Assembly: GCA_027214345.1 (NCBI GenBank)
Contig: JAPWHR010000009.1
Location: 62,001-126,000 of the forward strand
Source of the DNA: Comamonadaceae bacterium G21597-S1
GTDB taxonomy: Bacteria > Pseudomonadota > Gammaproteobacteria > Burkholderiales > Burkholderiaceae_C
Length of the DNA: 64,000 nucleotides
Direction: 5' to 3'
Both the position numbers and the translations under genes were made by a program. Below, piece by piece: positions 45,241 to 53,702 of the stretch. How positions within the stretch are numbered: the first letter of the stretch is position 1; the number at the start of each line of letters is the position of its first letter. The notes below the pieces were generated by a model that saw nothing but the letters and a program-made list of their open reading frames with translations, did not search any database and was not told the DNA's origin.

Positions 45241-46146
45241 ATGATGCAAACGCAACTTGACGAGAGCCACGGAGGCGGCACGTGGCGTATGGCGGCGGCC
45301 ATGGGGCTGTCCGGAACGATTGGATGGTTCGTGCTGACCAGCGGACAAAGTGCGTTGAACGTGGTCTGGATGCGCTGCCTGGTCGGCGGCCTTGCGTTGC
45401 TGGCGTGGTTATGGGTGCGCGGTGGGTGGCGACCCATGGGCCGCGCCGCCACGGCCTGGTTGTTGCTCGGCGCCGCAGCCCTCATCGTGAACTGGCAGCT
45501 GCTGTTCATGAGTTACCGCGCCAGCGGAATCGCAGTGGCGACGGTGGTCTACCATGTGCAGCCATTCTTCCTGCTGCTGCTTGCAGCGCTGGTGCAACGC
45601 GAGCGCCCCGACTGGCACAAGTTCCCGTGGTTGCTCGTGGCTCTGCTGGGGGTGGCCTTGACGTCCGGCCTGCAATGGGAGCACGCAGGGCAGGACGCAA
45701 TGCTCGACGGTGTCCTGCTGGCGCTGGCCGCGGCCTTCTTCTATGCCGTCGCCACATTGGCGACGCGCCGGCTCAGTGGCATTGCATCGGCACAGATTGC
45801 GGGTGTCCAGCTGCTCATCGGCGCATGTGTGCTGCTTCCCTGGGTGGACATCTCCGTGCCCAGCCTGTCGCCGACAGCCTGGACCTGCCTGCTCACGCTG
45901 GGGCTCGTGCATACTGGCCTGCAATACAACCTGTTGTACGCCGCTTTCCAGCGCCTGACGGCGGAACGTATCGCCGTGTTGTCCTTCATCTATCCCCTGG
46001 TGGCGATCGTCGTCGACCTCGTTGTCTTCGACCTGGCCCTGGACATCGTGCAAGTGTCCGGCATGGTGCTGATTCTGATGGCCATCGTCGCGCATCAGCG
46101 CAACTGGCGCCTGGTGCCGATGCCTGTGCGACGGCTGGCGCCATGA
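45241..46146 (+). CDS. EamA/DMT superfamily permease, second copy
   Basis: 301 residues. The ATG at 45241 is six bases after GAGGG; the ATG at 45235 touches that sequence directly and is unlikely to be used. Ten membrane helices in two EamA halves; RCLVGGLALLAWLW and SYRASGIAVATVVYHVQPFFLLLLAALVQRE belong to the first. The middle YNLLYAAFQRLTAERIAVLSFIYPLVAIVVD resembles amino-acid exporters of the RhaT/EamA type. Controlled probably by the divergent LysR regulator. Not close in sequence to the other EamA gene at 9413. Confidence 0.88.
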   Translation: MMQTQLDESHGGGTWRMAAAMGLSGTIGWFVLTSGQSALNVVWMRCLVGGLALLAWLWVRGGWRPMGRAATAWLLLGAAALIVNWQLLFMSYRASGIAVATVVYHVQPFFLLLLAALVQRERPDWHKFPWLLVALLGVALTSGLQWEHAGQDAMLDGVLLALAAAFFYAVATLATRRLSGIASAQIAGVQLLIGACVLLPWVDISVPSLSPTAWTCLLTLGLVHTGLQYNLLYAAFQRLTAERIAVLSFIYPLVAIVVDLVVFDLALDIVQVSGMVLILMAIVAHQRNWRLVPMPVRRLAP

Positions 46147-46212
46147 GCGCGCGGGTGATCGGCCCGGTGCGGGGCCTGGAGGTCACTCGTTCGACGGTTT
46201 GCACGACATGAA

Positions 46213-46239
46213 CAAAAAAGCCCCGCATGCGCGGGGCTT
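46213..46239 (-). terminator. Rho-independent terminator of the TRAP receptor gene
   Basis: Stem AAGCCCCGC (46218-46226) with GCGGGGCTT (46231-46239), loop ATGC. On the minus strand the stem is followed by TTTT, continuing the A run at 46214-46219. It lies about 50 bases past the receptor stop. On the plus strand no T run follows, so the EamA gene is not clearly served by it. Confidence 0.8.
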
Positions 46240-46287
46240 GGCTGCTGCACCAGGCGCCAGTTGCCAGGCGCCCGTGTCGCGGCCGGC

Positions 46288-47370
46288 TTACAGCTTCTGG
46301 CGTTGCATGAAGTTGTCGAAGGTCGACTCGGTGAAGCGGAACCACAGGTTCTGGTCGCGACGGAAGTTCGCGTAGTCCTCGTAGATCTTCTTCCAGGCGG
46401 GATTGCTGCCGTTGAGCTCCGAATACAGGGCCATGGCTTCCTTGAACGCGGCCTCCATCACGACCTGCGGGAACGGGAACAGCTTGGCACCCAGGCCCAC
46501 CAGCTGCTTGAGTGCGGCGGGGTTCCAGGCATCGTACTGGGCCTGCATGTTCGTGTGGGCGTACATCGAGGCGGCGTTGATGATCGCCTTGTATTCCGCC
46601 GACAGGCCATCGTAGGCCTTGGTGTTGACGTGCAGGTCGAGCTGCGGGCCGCCTTCCCAGAAACCGGGATACGCATAGTTGTTGGCGACCTTGTAGAAGC
46701 CCAGCTTCAGGTCATCGTACGGGCCGACCCACTCGGCCGCGTCGATCGTGCCTTTTTCCAGCGACTGGTAGATCTCGCCGCCGGGGATGTTGGCAGCGAT
46801 GCCGCCGATGCGCTCCCAGACCTTGCCGCTGAAGCCGCCGGTGCGGAACTTCAGGCCCTTGACGTCATCGAGCGTCTTGATCGGCTTGCGGAACCAGCCA
46901 CCCATCTGCGCACCGGTGTTGCCCATCGGGAAGTTGATGATGTTGTATTGGCGGTAGAACTCACGCGTGAGTTTCAGGCCGTTGCCCTGCATCATCCAGG
47001 CCGTGGTCTGGCGGCTGTTCAGGCCGAACGGGATCGCGCAGCCGATGGCGAACGTCGGGTCCTTGCCGAAATAGTAATAGGGGGCCGTGCTGGCCATCTC
47101 GACGGTGCCGGCCTGGACCGCGTCCACGGTGCCGAAGGCGGGAACGAGTTCGCCGGGACCGTGGGTGGTGATCTCGAACTTGCCGCCCGACATTTCCTTC
47201 ACCTGCTTGGCGAACACGTCGGATACACCGAACAGCGTGTCCAGCGATTTCGGGAAGCTCGAGGTCAGGCGCCAGCGCAGGTTGGCCTGGGCATGCACGA
47301 TGGCCGGTGCGACACCGGCGGCCAGGACACCTGCCAGGCCTGCATTCTTGATGATGGAACGACGATCCAT
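46288..47370 (-). CDS. TRAP transporter substrate-binding protein (DctP family)
   Basis: 360 residues from the ATG at 47370, which has AGGAG upstream. Twin-arginine-like signal MDRRSIIKNAGLAGVLAAGV, cut after VHAQ. Body pattern SSFPKSLDTLFGVSDVFAKQVKEMSGGKFEITTHGPGELVPAF and IYQSLEKGTIDAAEWVGPYDDLKLGFY matches the TakP/DctP receptors for 2-oxo acids and other monocarboxylates; the WVGPYDD helix bears binding residues. It brings solutes to the DctQ/DctM permeases, whose genes are 2.3 kb away on the other strand beyond a LysR/EamA pair. A 250-base gap (47371-47621) with the divergent next gene holds the promoter. Confidence 0.93.
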   Translation of the reverse strand: MDRRSIIKNAGLAGVLAAGVAPAIVHAQANLRWRLTSSFPKSLDTLFGVSDVFAKQVKEMSGGKFEITTHGPGELVPAFGTVDAVQAGTVEMASTAPYYYFGKDPTFAIGCAIPFGLNSRQTTAWMMQGNGLKLTREFYRQYNIINFPMGNTGAQMGGWFRKPIKTLDDVKGLKFRTGGFSGKVWERIGGIAANIPGGEIYQSLEKGTIDAAEWVGPYDDLKLGFYKVANNYAYPGFWEGGPQLDLHVNTKAYDGLSAEYKAIINAASMYAHTNMQAQYDAWNPAALKQLVGLGAKLFPFPQVVMEAAFKEAMALYSELNGSNPAWKKIYEDYANFRRDQNLWFRFTESTFDNFMQRQKL

Positions 47371-47621
47371 TGAATTTTCTCCTCGATGAAAAACGAAGCG
47401 GGACGCATCGGCTGACGCGAACCTGGAATTGCAAGCACATGGTGCTGCTGACTTTTTTTGCCTCGACCATTCTGTGCGCATTGGCATGCGCATGGCAGGG
47501 GGGTTTCCCTTAGTTTGAATGTCAGTTGCACGTCAGAAACCCGCATGGATACACGCTTTGTCGTCGCATTGACATTCTGAAGCGCCACTGTGGTGCATCG
47601 TCCTCGCATAAGATCGACACC

Positions 47622-48878
47622 ATGACCGCTGCCCTGGTTCGAGGTATCGATTCGCCCGACATGCGTGCGGCTGGCCGCGAGTTGTTGTCGGTGGCATTGA
47701 TGGATGCGCGCAACCACACCTTGCATCTGGCCGACCAGATCGCATCGCATGCGAAGGTTGGCGTCGTCTCCGTGACCGACACCGTCGAACTCGACCCGCT
47801 GGCCTGGCAGCTCGGCCACGTGGGCTGGTTCCAGGAATGGTGGATTGCGCGCAACCTGCAGCGGGGCCGGGGGCGCCAGTGCGATCCGCGCGGCACCCGG
47901 CTGCCGTCTCTGGAGTCCGATGCTGACCTCTGGTGGGACGATGCGCAGGTCGCGCGCGCGCAGCGCTGGCAACTGGCCATGCCCGACCTCGACACGCTCA
48001 AGACCTATCTGCTGGCGACGCTGGAGTCCACGCTGGAGCTGCTGGAAAAGGCGCCGGAGACCGACGATGCCTTGTATTTCTACCGTTTGGCGCTCGCGCA
48101 TGAGGACATGCATGGCGAGGAGCTGATTGCCGCGGCCCAGGCGCTGGACGTGCCGCTCGAGATCGAGTTGCCCGGTCCGCTGCAGTTGCGCGCGCCCTTG
48201 CCGATACCGCGCACGTCTTGGCGCATGGGCAGCGACGACGACGGTGGTTTCAGCTTCGACAACGAGCGCCCCGCACATCGGATCGACGTGCCCGAGTTCG
48301 AGATCGACGCGCAGGTCGTGACCTGGGCTCAGTATGTCGAGTTCGTCGACGACGGCGGGTACGATCGCGCCGAGTTATGGCATCCCGACGGCTGGCAGTG
48401 GTTGCAGGACAAGGCCAGTGCCGAAGGCGCCGATGCGGGGGGCCGGGCGCCGCGCTACGTGCAGCAGATCGGTGTCGCCAGTGGCGCCGTGATGCAGACC
48501 CGGTTCGGTTCGGCGCGGCGCATGCTCGGCGCCCAGCCAGCGACACACGTCAGCTGGTGGGAGGCCGACGCCTGGTGCCGCTGGGCCGGCCGACGCCTGC
48601 CCGCCGAGGTAGAGTGGGAACTGGCGGCCAGCAGCGCGTCGCGGCGCGGTTTTCGCTGGGGCGACGTGTGGGAGTGGACGGGCAGCACGGCGCGGCCGTA
48701 TCCGGGGTTCGTGGCCGACCCCTGGCGCGACTATTCGCAGGCCTGTTTCGGCAGCCACAAGGTGTTGCGCGGCGCTTCGTTTGCCACCCGCGAACGCATG
48801 AAGCATCCGCGTTTCAGGCAGTTCCAGTTGCCGCAGGCCGAGTTGCTGTTCGCGGGCTTCCGCTCCTGCGCCTTGTGA
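47622..48878 (+). CDS. EgtB/SenA-like non-haem iron sulfoxide (selenoxide) synthase
   Basis: 418 residues from the ATG at 47622; an in-frame start further up lacks support. DinB-like helical domain (1-180) with the three-His iron site: H66 (LGHVGWFQEW) and H160-x3-H164-x-E166 (AHEDMHGEE). The C-terminal FGE-sulfatase domain (about 190-418) shows SWRMGSDDDGGFSFDNERPAHRIDV, THVSWWEADAWCRWAGRRLP and GSHKVLRGASFATRER. Family members join cysteine, gamma-Glu-Cys, or a selenosugar to hercynine. The N-terminal ARNHTLHLADQI and lack of egtD point to the SenA-like branch, but no senB is nearby, so the substrate is unsure. Its end overlaps the next gene antisense by 65 bases. Confidence 0.85.
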   Translation: MTAALVRGIDSPDMRAAGRELLSVALMDARNHTLHLADQIASHAKVGVVSVTDTVELDPLAWQLGHVGWFQEWWIARNLQRGRGRQCDPRGTRLPSLESDADLWWDDAQVARAQRWQLAMPDLDTLKTYLLATLESTLELLEKAPETDDALYFYRLALAHEDMHGEELIAAAQALDVPLEIELPGPLQLRAPLPIPRTSWRMGSDDDGGFSFDNERPAHRIDVPEFEIDAQVVTWAQYVEFVDDGGYDRAELWHPDGWQWLQDKASAEGADAGGRAPRYVQQIGVASGAVMQTRFGSARRMLGAQPATHVSWWEADAWCRWAGRRLPAEVEWELAASSASRRGFRWGDVWEWTGSTARPYPGFVADPWRDYSQACFGSHKVLRGASFATRERMKHPRFRQFQLPQAELLFAGFRSCAL

Positions 48879-49986
48879 ACTGCCACCAGGGCAGGACGGC
48901 GCGCAACGACAGCACCTCGCCGCAGTGTTGCGGCCGATAACCCTCCATCGCCGCGAGTTCGCTTCGCCAGGAGTCACTGGACAACACGGCGCGCAAGGCG
49001 CGCGTGGCGGGCTGCTCGAGTGCCGACTTGAGGCAGACCAGATGGTAGGACTCCTGCGCCAGCGGCACGAAGTCCAGCTGCAACTGCCGCGCCGCCGATT
49101 CGATGCCCAGCGCGCAATCGGCACTGCCGTGCGCGACGGCGTGGGCGACGGCGGCATGCGAGGGTTCGGTGCGTGCGAAACCCTCGATGTCTTCGGGCGC
49201 CAGCGCGGCTTGCTGCATCAGCTCCGCCAGCAACAGCCGGGTGCCGGTGCCCAGGGCCCGATTGACGAACCGGGCACGGCACGCGGCCACGTCCCGCAGG
49301 CCCTGCAGGCGCAGCGGATTGCCGCGGGCCACGATCAGGCCCTGGGTGCGCTGCGCGAAACCGATGATCTTGTGCTGCCCGGGTCGCAGCAGCGGCTTGT
49401 AGGTGCGTTCGGCCAATGAGCCCGGTGCCGGCGTCTGCAGCGTATGGAACCCGGCCATCGCGCAACGGCCCTCGTTGAGCGCGCGGATCGCGTCCACGCT
49501 GCCGCAGAACCGGATGTCCAGGTGCAAGGGCCCGTGCGTGTCGTGGTGCGCCTGCTGCGTCGGCCCCAGCGCCAGTGCGTGTTCGCGCAATGCCGCCAGG
49601 GCCATGTCGTGGCTGGCGTACAGCGTCAGCACATGGGCGCGATCGTCGAACGCGACCGCGAATGCGCGTTCCAGGTCGCTGCGCAAGGCTTCGATCTGGG
49701 GCGCCAGTCGGACCTGGGCCTGGCGTTCGGCCCACATCAGCTTGTGGCCGAAGGTCGTCAGCCGGGCTGGTTGGCCCTTGTCCCAGGTCACCAGCCCGTC
49801 GCCCAGTTCGTCCTCCCAGCGCTTGAGTTCGCCCCAGACGTGGCGATACGAATACCCCAGGGCCCGCGCCGCGGCCGAGATCGAACCGTGCAGCTCCACC
49901 GCCTGCAGGAGATCGATCAGGGGGTTGCGCACGCGTGCCGGGCCGCTGTCGCGACCCAACGTGTAGTGGAACTGGAGCCTATGCAT
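48814..49986 (-). CDS. ModE-type HTH regulator with periplasmic-binding-protein-like domain
   Basis: 390 residues, ATG at 49986. Residues about 20-90 are a ModE-like winged helix (LLQAVELHGSISAAARALGYSYRHVWGELKRWEDELGDGLV). From about 110 comes a PBP-like domain of the molybdate/tungstate-binding kind (LTLYASHDMALAALREHA, FCGSVDAIRALNEGRCAMAGFH), not the TOBE domains of ModE. The last 40 residues are Ser/Arg/Ala-rich. It faces tupB with 48 bases between the starts, so it most likely senses tungstate or molybdate and controls the transporter. Its coding end overlaps the EgtB/SenA-like gene by 65 bases on the opposite strand. Confidence 0.88.
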   Translation of the reverse strand: MHRLQFHYTLGRDSGPARVRNPLIDLLQAVELHGSISAAARALGYSYRHVWGELKRWEDELGDGLVTWDKGQPARLTTFGHKLMWAERQAQVRLAPQIEALRSDLERAFAVAFDDRAHVLTLYASHDMALAALREHALALGPTQQAHHDTHGPLHLDIRFCGSVDAIRALNEGRCAMAGFHTLQTPAPGSLAERTYKPLLRPGQHKIIGFAQRTQGLIVARGNPLRLQGLRDVAACRARFVNRALGTGTRLLLAELMQQAALAPEDIEGFARTEPSHAAVAHAVAHGSADCALGIESAARQLQLDFVPLAQESYHLVCLKSALEQPATRALRAVLSSDSWRSELAAMEGYRPQHCGEVLSLRAVLPWWQFTRRRSGSPRTATRPAATGTA

Positions 49987-50034
49987 GAAGTTTCATATCG
50001 CGGGGAATTGTGCTCGTGCCTACGATACCCGAAC
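49987..50034. promoter_or_regulatory. Regulator/tupB divergent intergenic, possible operator
   Basis: Only 48 bases. TATCG (49996-50000) and CGATA (50023-50027) form a split inverted repeat with a 22-base spacer. The arms are short, so this is only a suggestion for the tungstate regulator site. Confidence 0.25.
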
Positions 50035-50772
50035 ATGTCCACCTTCTCGCAAAGCGCGGTTACAGCGCTGCAGTTGATCAGCGCGTTTGACCCGGCCCTG
50101 TGGACCATCGTGGGCCGGTCGCTGCTCGTCAGCAGCCTGGCATGCCTGCTGGCATGCGGCTTCGGATTGGCATTTGGCGCCTGGCTGGGAGTCGCGCGGT
50201 TTCGCGGGCGCGGCACCTGCCTGACCTTGCTCAACACCTTGTTGGCCGTGCCTTCGGTGGTGGTGGGGCTGGTGGTTTATCTCTTGCTGTCACGTTCGGG
50301 CCCCCTGGGGGGGTTGGGTTGGTTGTTCAGCATCAAGGCGATGGTGCTGGCGCAGGCGATGCTGGTGGTGCCGGTGGTCACGGCGTTGACCCGGCAGGTC
50401 GTGGAGGACGTCGAGCATGGCCATGGCGAGCAGCTGCGTTCGCTGGGCGCCGGTACTGCGCTGCGTGGCGCCATGCTTGCCTGGGACGAGCGTTTCGCTT
50501 TGTTGACCGTGCTGATCGCGGCATTCGGCCGGGCCGTGTCCGAGGTGGGCGCGGTGATGATCGTCGGCGGCAACATCGATGGCTTCACCCGGGTCATGAC
50601 GACGGCGATCGCACTGGAGACCAGCAAAGGCGACCTTCCGCTGGCCCTGGGCCTGGGCCTGGTGCTCCTGGCGGTGGTGCTGCTGCTCAATGCGCTGATC
50701 GCGCTATTGCGCGCCTGGCGCCAGCGGGTCGAAACCGGCGCCATGCCCGTGCTGGCAGGCGGTGCCGCGTGA
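50035..50772 (+). CDS. tupB: Tungstate ABC transporter permease
   Basis: 245 residues from the ATG at 50035; the open frame far upstream is a shadow of the regulator. Six membrane helices; the permease coupling loop is visible in EQLRSLGAGTALRGAMLAWDERFALLTVLIAAFGRAVSEVGAVMIVGGN, the EAA-type motif with EVGAVMIVGGN typical of TupB. First gene of tupB-tupC-tupA, with the next gene starting 47 bases after its stop or overlapping it if an earlier start is used. Forms the membrane channel for tungstate, supporting the AOR enzyme encoded 5 kb on. Confidence 0.93.
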   Translation: MSTFSQSAVTALQLISAFDPALWTIVGRSLLVSSLACLLACGFGLAFGAWLGVARFRGRGTCLTLLNTLLAVPSVVVGLVVYLLLSRSGPLGGLGWLFSIKAMVLAQAMLVVPVVTALTRQVVEDVEHGHGEQLRSLGAGTALRGAMLAWDERFALLTVLIAAFGRAVSEVGAVMIVGGNIDGFTRVMTTAIALETSKGDLPLALGLGLVLLAVVLLLNALIALLRAWRQRVETGAMPVLAGGAA

Positions 50773-50818
50773 TGGCATGGCCGTGTGTTTCCTTGTCGTT
50801 GTTGACGTCCTCGTCCTG

Positions 50819-51532
50819 ATGCGGCGCCTCTTGAGCCTGCGCGACGTGGGGCTGCGTTTCGGCGCGGTCAGCGCCCTGGAACGGGTCGACCTGGAACTGC
50901 ACGCCGGCGAGCGGCTGGCACTGGTGGGCAGCAATGGCAGCGGCAAGAGCAGCCTGCTGCGGGTATTGCACGGATTGCTGCGGCCCACGACCGGCAGCCT
51001 GCGGGCCGAACCCGGCCTGCGCCAGGCCATGGTGTTCCAGCGCCCGTTCATGTTGCGCATGTCGGTGCAGAACAACGTCGCGCTCGGTCTGTGGTTGTCG
51101 GGCGCGGGCTGGCGCGCCGCGCGCGAGTCGGCGCTGCAAGGCCTGGACCGTGTGGGATTGCGGGAACTGGCCGCACGCAGCGCGCGCGGCCTGTCTGGCG
51201 GCCAGCAGCAGCGCGTGGCGCTGGCACGGGCCTGGGTGCGCCAACCCGCATTGTGGCTGCTGGACGAACCCACGGCCAGCCTGGACCCGCATGCCAAGCG
51301 CGAAATCGAGGCCCTGATGGCGACGTTTGCCGAGGGCGAGCCGGGGCGCCCGATGACCATGGTCTTTGCCAGCCACAACCTGGGCCAGGTCAAGCGCCTG
51401 GCCAGCCGGGTGATCTATCTCGAGCATGGCCGTGTGCTGGCCGACCTGCCGGTCGCCGATTTTTTCCACCCGCAACGCCTGAAATCGGTCTCGGGTGCTG
51501 CCGATCTTTTTGTCAAAGGAGAACTTGCATGA
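50819..51532 (+). CDS. tupC: Tungstate ABC transporter ATPase
   Basis: 237 residues from the ATG at 50819 (MRRLLSLRDVGLRFGAVSALERVDLEL), which gives the normal ABC beginning; ATG 50777 and GTG 50762 are in frame and would add a hydrophobic head. No strong ribosome site is visible for any. Walker A GSNGSGKS, Q-loop VFQRPFML, signature LSGGQQQR, Walker B LWLLDEPTASLD, switch His in SHNLGQVKR. Hydrolyses ATP to drive tungstate uptake through TupB. Its stop overlaps the ATG of tupA (ATGA). Confidence 0.93.
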   Translation: MRRLLSLRDVGLRFGAVSALERVDLELHAGERLALVGSNGSGKSSLLRVLHGLLRPTTGSLRAEPGLRQAMVFQRPFMLRMSVQNNVALGLWLSGAGWRAARESALQGLDRVGLRELAARSARGLSGGQQQRVALARAWVRQPALWLLDEPTASLDPHAKREIEALMATFAEGEPGRPMTMVFASHNLGQVKRLASRVIYLEHGRVLADLPVADFFHPQRLKSVSGAADLFVKGELA

Positions 51533-52389
51533 TGCTGTCACCATTCCCCCGCACTTCCATCACCGGACGGCCGCGCAGCCGATGGGCACAACGCCTGCTG
51601 TTGCTGGCGGCCGGCTGTGCACTGTCGCTGGGCGTGCAGGCCCAGGCCACGATCACGATGGCCTCGACCACGTCGACCGAACAGTCGGGCCTGTTCGCGC
51701 ACCTGCTGCCCGCGTTCAAGGCGGCCAGCGGCATCGACATCAAGGTCGTCGCGCTGGGCACCGGCCAGGCGCTGGACATGGGGCGTCGGGGCGACGCCGA
51801 CGTGCTGTTCGTGCACGACAAGGTGGCCGAGGCGAAGTTCGTCGCCGACGGATTCGGCGTCAAGCGGTACCCGGTGATGTACAACGACTTCGTCGTCATC
51901 GGGCCCAAGGGCGACCCCGCCGGTGTCCGGGGCAAGGACATCGTGGAGGCGTTGAAGAAACTGGCCGCAGCCAATGCCGGCTTCATCTCGCGCGGCGACA
52001 AAAGCGGCACCCACGCCGCCGAACTGCGCTTCTGGAAGGCGGCCGAACTGGCGGACAGGAAAGGCTCGGGTTACAAGGAGTGCGGTTGCGGCATGGGTCC
52101 GGCGCTGAACATGGCCGCGGGCAGCAATGCCTATGTGATGGCGGACCGCGGCACGTGGCTCAACTTCAAGAACCGGGGCGACCTGGCGGTGCTGGTCGAG
52201 GGGGACAAGCGCCTGTTCAACCAATATGGCGTGATGCTGATCAACCCGGCGAAACATCCGCATGTGAAAGCGGCCGACGGCCAGAAGTTCATCGACTGGG
52301 TGATCTCCGCGCAGGGCCAGGCGGCGATTGCGCAATACAAGATCGGCGGCGAACAACTGTTTTTCCCGAACGCCGGCGACGACCAGTAG
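51529..52389 (+). CDS. tupA: Tungstate ABC transporter substrate-binding protein
   Basis: 286 residues from the ATG at 51529, with AAAGGAGA upstream and overlapping the tupC stop. Sec-type signal peptide, cut after VQAQA. The mature protein starts with the hallmark TTSTEQSGLF (MASTTSTEQSGL), where Thr and Ser hold the oxyanion; further ligand contacts lie in GDKSGTHAAE and the SNAYVMADRGTW region. TupA family binds tungstate with very high selectivity. Cys pair CGCG near residue 183 is common in the family. Completes the tupBCA transporter. Confidence 0.95.
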   Translation: MMLSPFPRTSITGRPRSRWAQRLLLLAAGCALSLGVQAQATITMASTTSTEQSGLFAHLLPAFKAASGIDIKVVALGTGQALDMGRRGDADVLFVHDKVAEAKFVADGFGVKRYPVMYNDFVVIGPKGDPAGVRGKDIVEALKKLAAANAGFISRGDKSGTHAAELRFWKAAELADRKGSGYKECGCGMGPALNMAAGSNAYVMADRGTWLNFKNRGDLAVLVEGDKRLFNQYGVMLINPAKHPHVKAADGQKFIDWVISAQGQAAIAQYKIGGEQLFFPNAGDDQ

Positions 52390-52411
52390 CTCGCTGCGCT
52401 GCAGAGGCAGG

Positions 52412-52439
52412 CGCGCGGGCTCACGGGACTACCCGCGCG
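52412..52439. terminator. Hairpin between convergent tupA and the GAF-Fis gene
   Basis: CGCGCGGG (52412-52419) and CCCGCGCG (52432-52439), 8 perfect pairs, 12-base loop. No T run on either side, so it may be a transcript end-stabiliser rather than a proper terminator. Confidence 0.35.
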
Positions 52440-52479
52440 ACGGGCTGCGGGATTGGCGCCTGGGAACGGCCCGGCGCGC

Positions 52480-53649
52480 TCAGGCGCGGCGCATGCCGAG
52501 CCGGCGGTACACGGTGGCTCGGCTCACGCCGAGCCGCGCGGCGGCTTCGGCCACGTTGCCGCGGGTTTCCTCGACGGTTCTGCGGATCAGCGCGGTCTCG
52601 ATGTCGCGCAGCCGGCGTTGACCGGCGCCGGTGGCGGCGGGGGTGGATCCACGCAAGGCTGTCGCCGTCGTCGCGATCATCGATGCGCCTGCCGGCAAGG
52701 CCACAGCCTGCAGGTGCAGACCGGACCACAAGGGCAGGTCGATGGTGCCGCCCTGTCCGCTGGCATCGAACAGCATCTGGAACGGCAGCGCGAACATTTC
52801 GCTCGCATGCGGCGGCGGCAGGTGGACGTTCGCCGTGTGATGCAGCAAAGGCACCATGTCGCGCGCTGCGCGATTGCAGGCCACCACCTGACCATCTGCG
52901 TCCAGCGCCACCAGCGCATCCGAGTCGCCTCCCAGGGCATGACCGGGCCAGTTCAAGCGCAACAACAAGGTGTGCGCCATCTGCAGCGTCATCGCGTTTT
53001 CGATGCTGCGCGCCGATTGCTGGGCTAGGTGCAGCAACTCCGGCCGCTCGGCGACCTCGACGCCGGTCAGGTCCAGCATGCCGACGCAGGATCCCGTCGG
53101 GCCGAACAGCGGCACGCCGGCACAGCTGTAGACCGAGGTGTCGACGAAGAAATGTTCGCCCCGGTGCAGCCACACCGGTTGCAGGTCGGTGAGTGCCGCG
53201 CCGATGGCGGTGGTGCCGACACATCGTTCGGACAGGTCGACGCCGACCCGGGTGATCAGGTCGGCGCGCCGGTCGCTGCGGTCGATCGGGCCGCTGACAT
53301 CGACGACCACGCCGTCGGCGTTGGTGAGGATGGCGAAATACCGGGTGTCGGCCAAGGCCCGCCCCAGGCTGTGCAGCGTACCCTGAGCCGCCTGGGTCAA
53401 CAGCCGGTTGCGCTCACGGGCGCGGCGCATGGCGGCGGCAGGCAGGGGATCGAACCCGACCCGTTCCTGCGGCGCATGGCCCAGCGCCAGGCAGCGTTGC
53501 CAGGAGCGAGCGATCCAGGGGGCGATCAGGGTGCCGGCGTCGGCCGCGCCTTCGACCAGCATGCGGCGGCGTGCACGCGTGATGCCATCGAGGCGCGCCA
53601 ATGGTGTGCGCGCAGCGTCCTGTCCGTGAGCGACTGGTTGCATGTTCAT
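52480..53649 (-). CDS. GAF-Fis regulator without an AAA+ domain (AcoR-like)
   Basis: 389 residues from the ATG at 53649 (MNMQPVAHGQ); ATG 53643 is also possible. N-terminal helical part, then a GAF domain (about 75-215: RYFAILTNADGVVVDVSGP, AALTDLQPVWLHRGEHFF and YSCAGVPLFGPTGSCVGMLDLTG). A PAS-like region (about 245-330) and the C-terminal Fis helix-turn-helix (GNVAEAAARLGVSRATVYRRL). There is no sigma-54 contact motif (GAFTGA) or Walker A. Related proteins regulate acetoin, alcohol or aldehyde metabolism. Placed between tupA and the aor genes, it probably senses an aldehyde or alcohol and controls aor. Confidence 0.88.
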   Translation of the reverse strand: MNMQPVAHGQDAARTPLARLDGITRARRRMLVEGAADAGTLIAPWIARSWQRCLALGHAPQERVGFDPLPAAAMRRARERNRLLTQAAQGTLHSLGRALADTRYFAILTNADGVVVDVSGPIDRSDRRADLITRVGVDLSERCVGTTAIGAALTDLQPVWLHRGEHFFVDTSVYSCAGVPLFGPTGSCVGMLDLTGVEVAERPELLHLAQQSARSIENAMTLQMAHTLLLRLNWPGHALGGDSDALVALDADGQVVACNRAARDMVPLLHHTANVHLPPPHASEMFALPFQMLFDASGQGGTIDLPLWSGLHLQAVALPAGASMIATTATALRGSTPAATGAGQRRLRDIETALIRRTVEETRGNVAEAAARLGVSRATVYRRLGMRRA

Positions 53650-53702
53650 GCCATTGTGCACGATGCCGTCATGCAATCGCCGGCTGCGGCTACGATGGCG
53701 GC

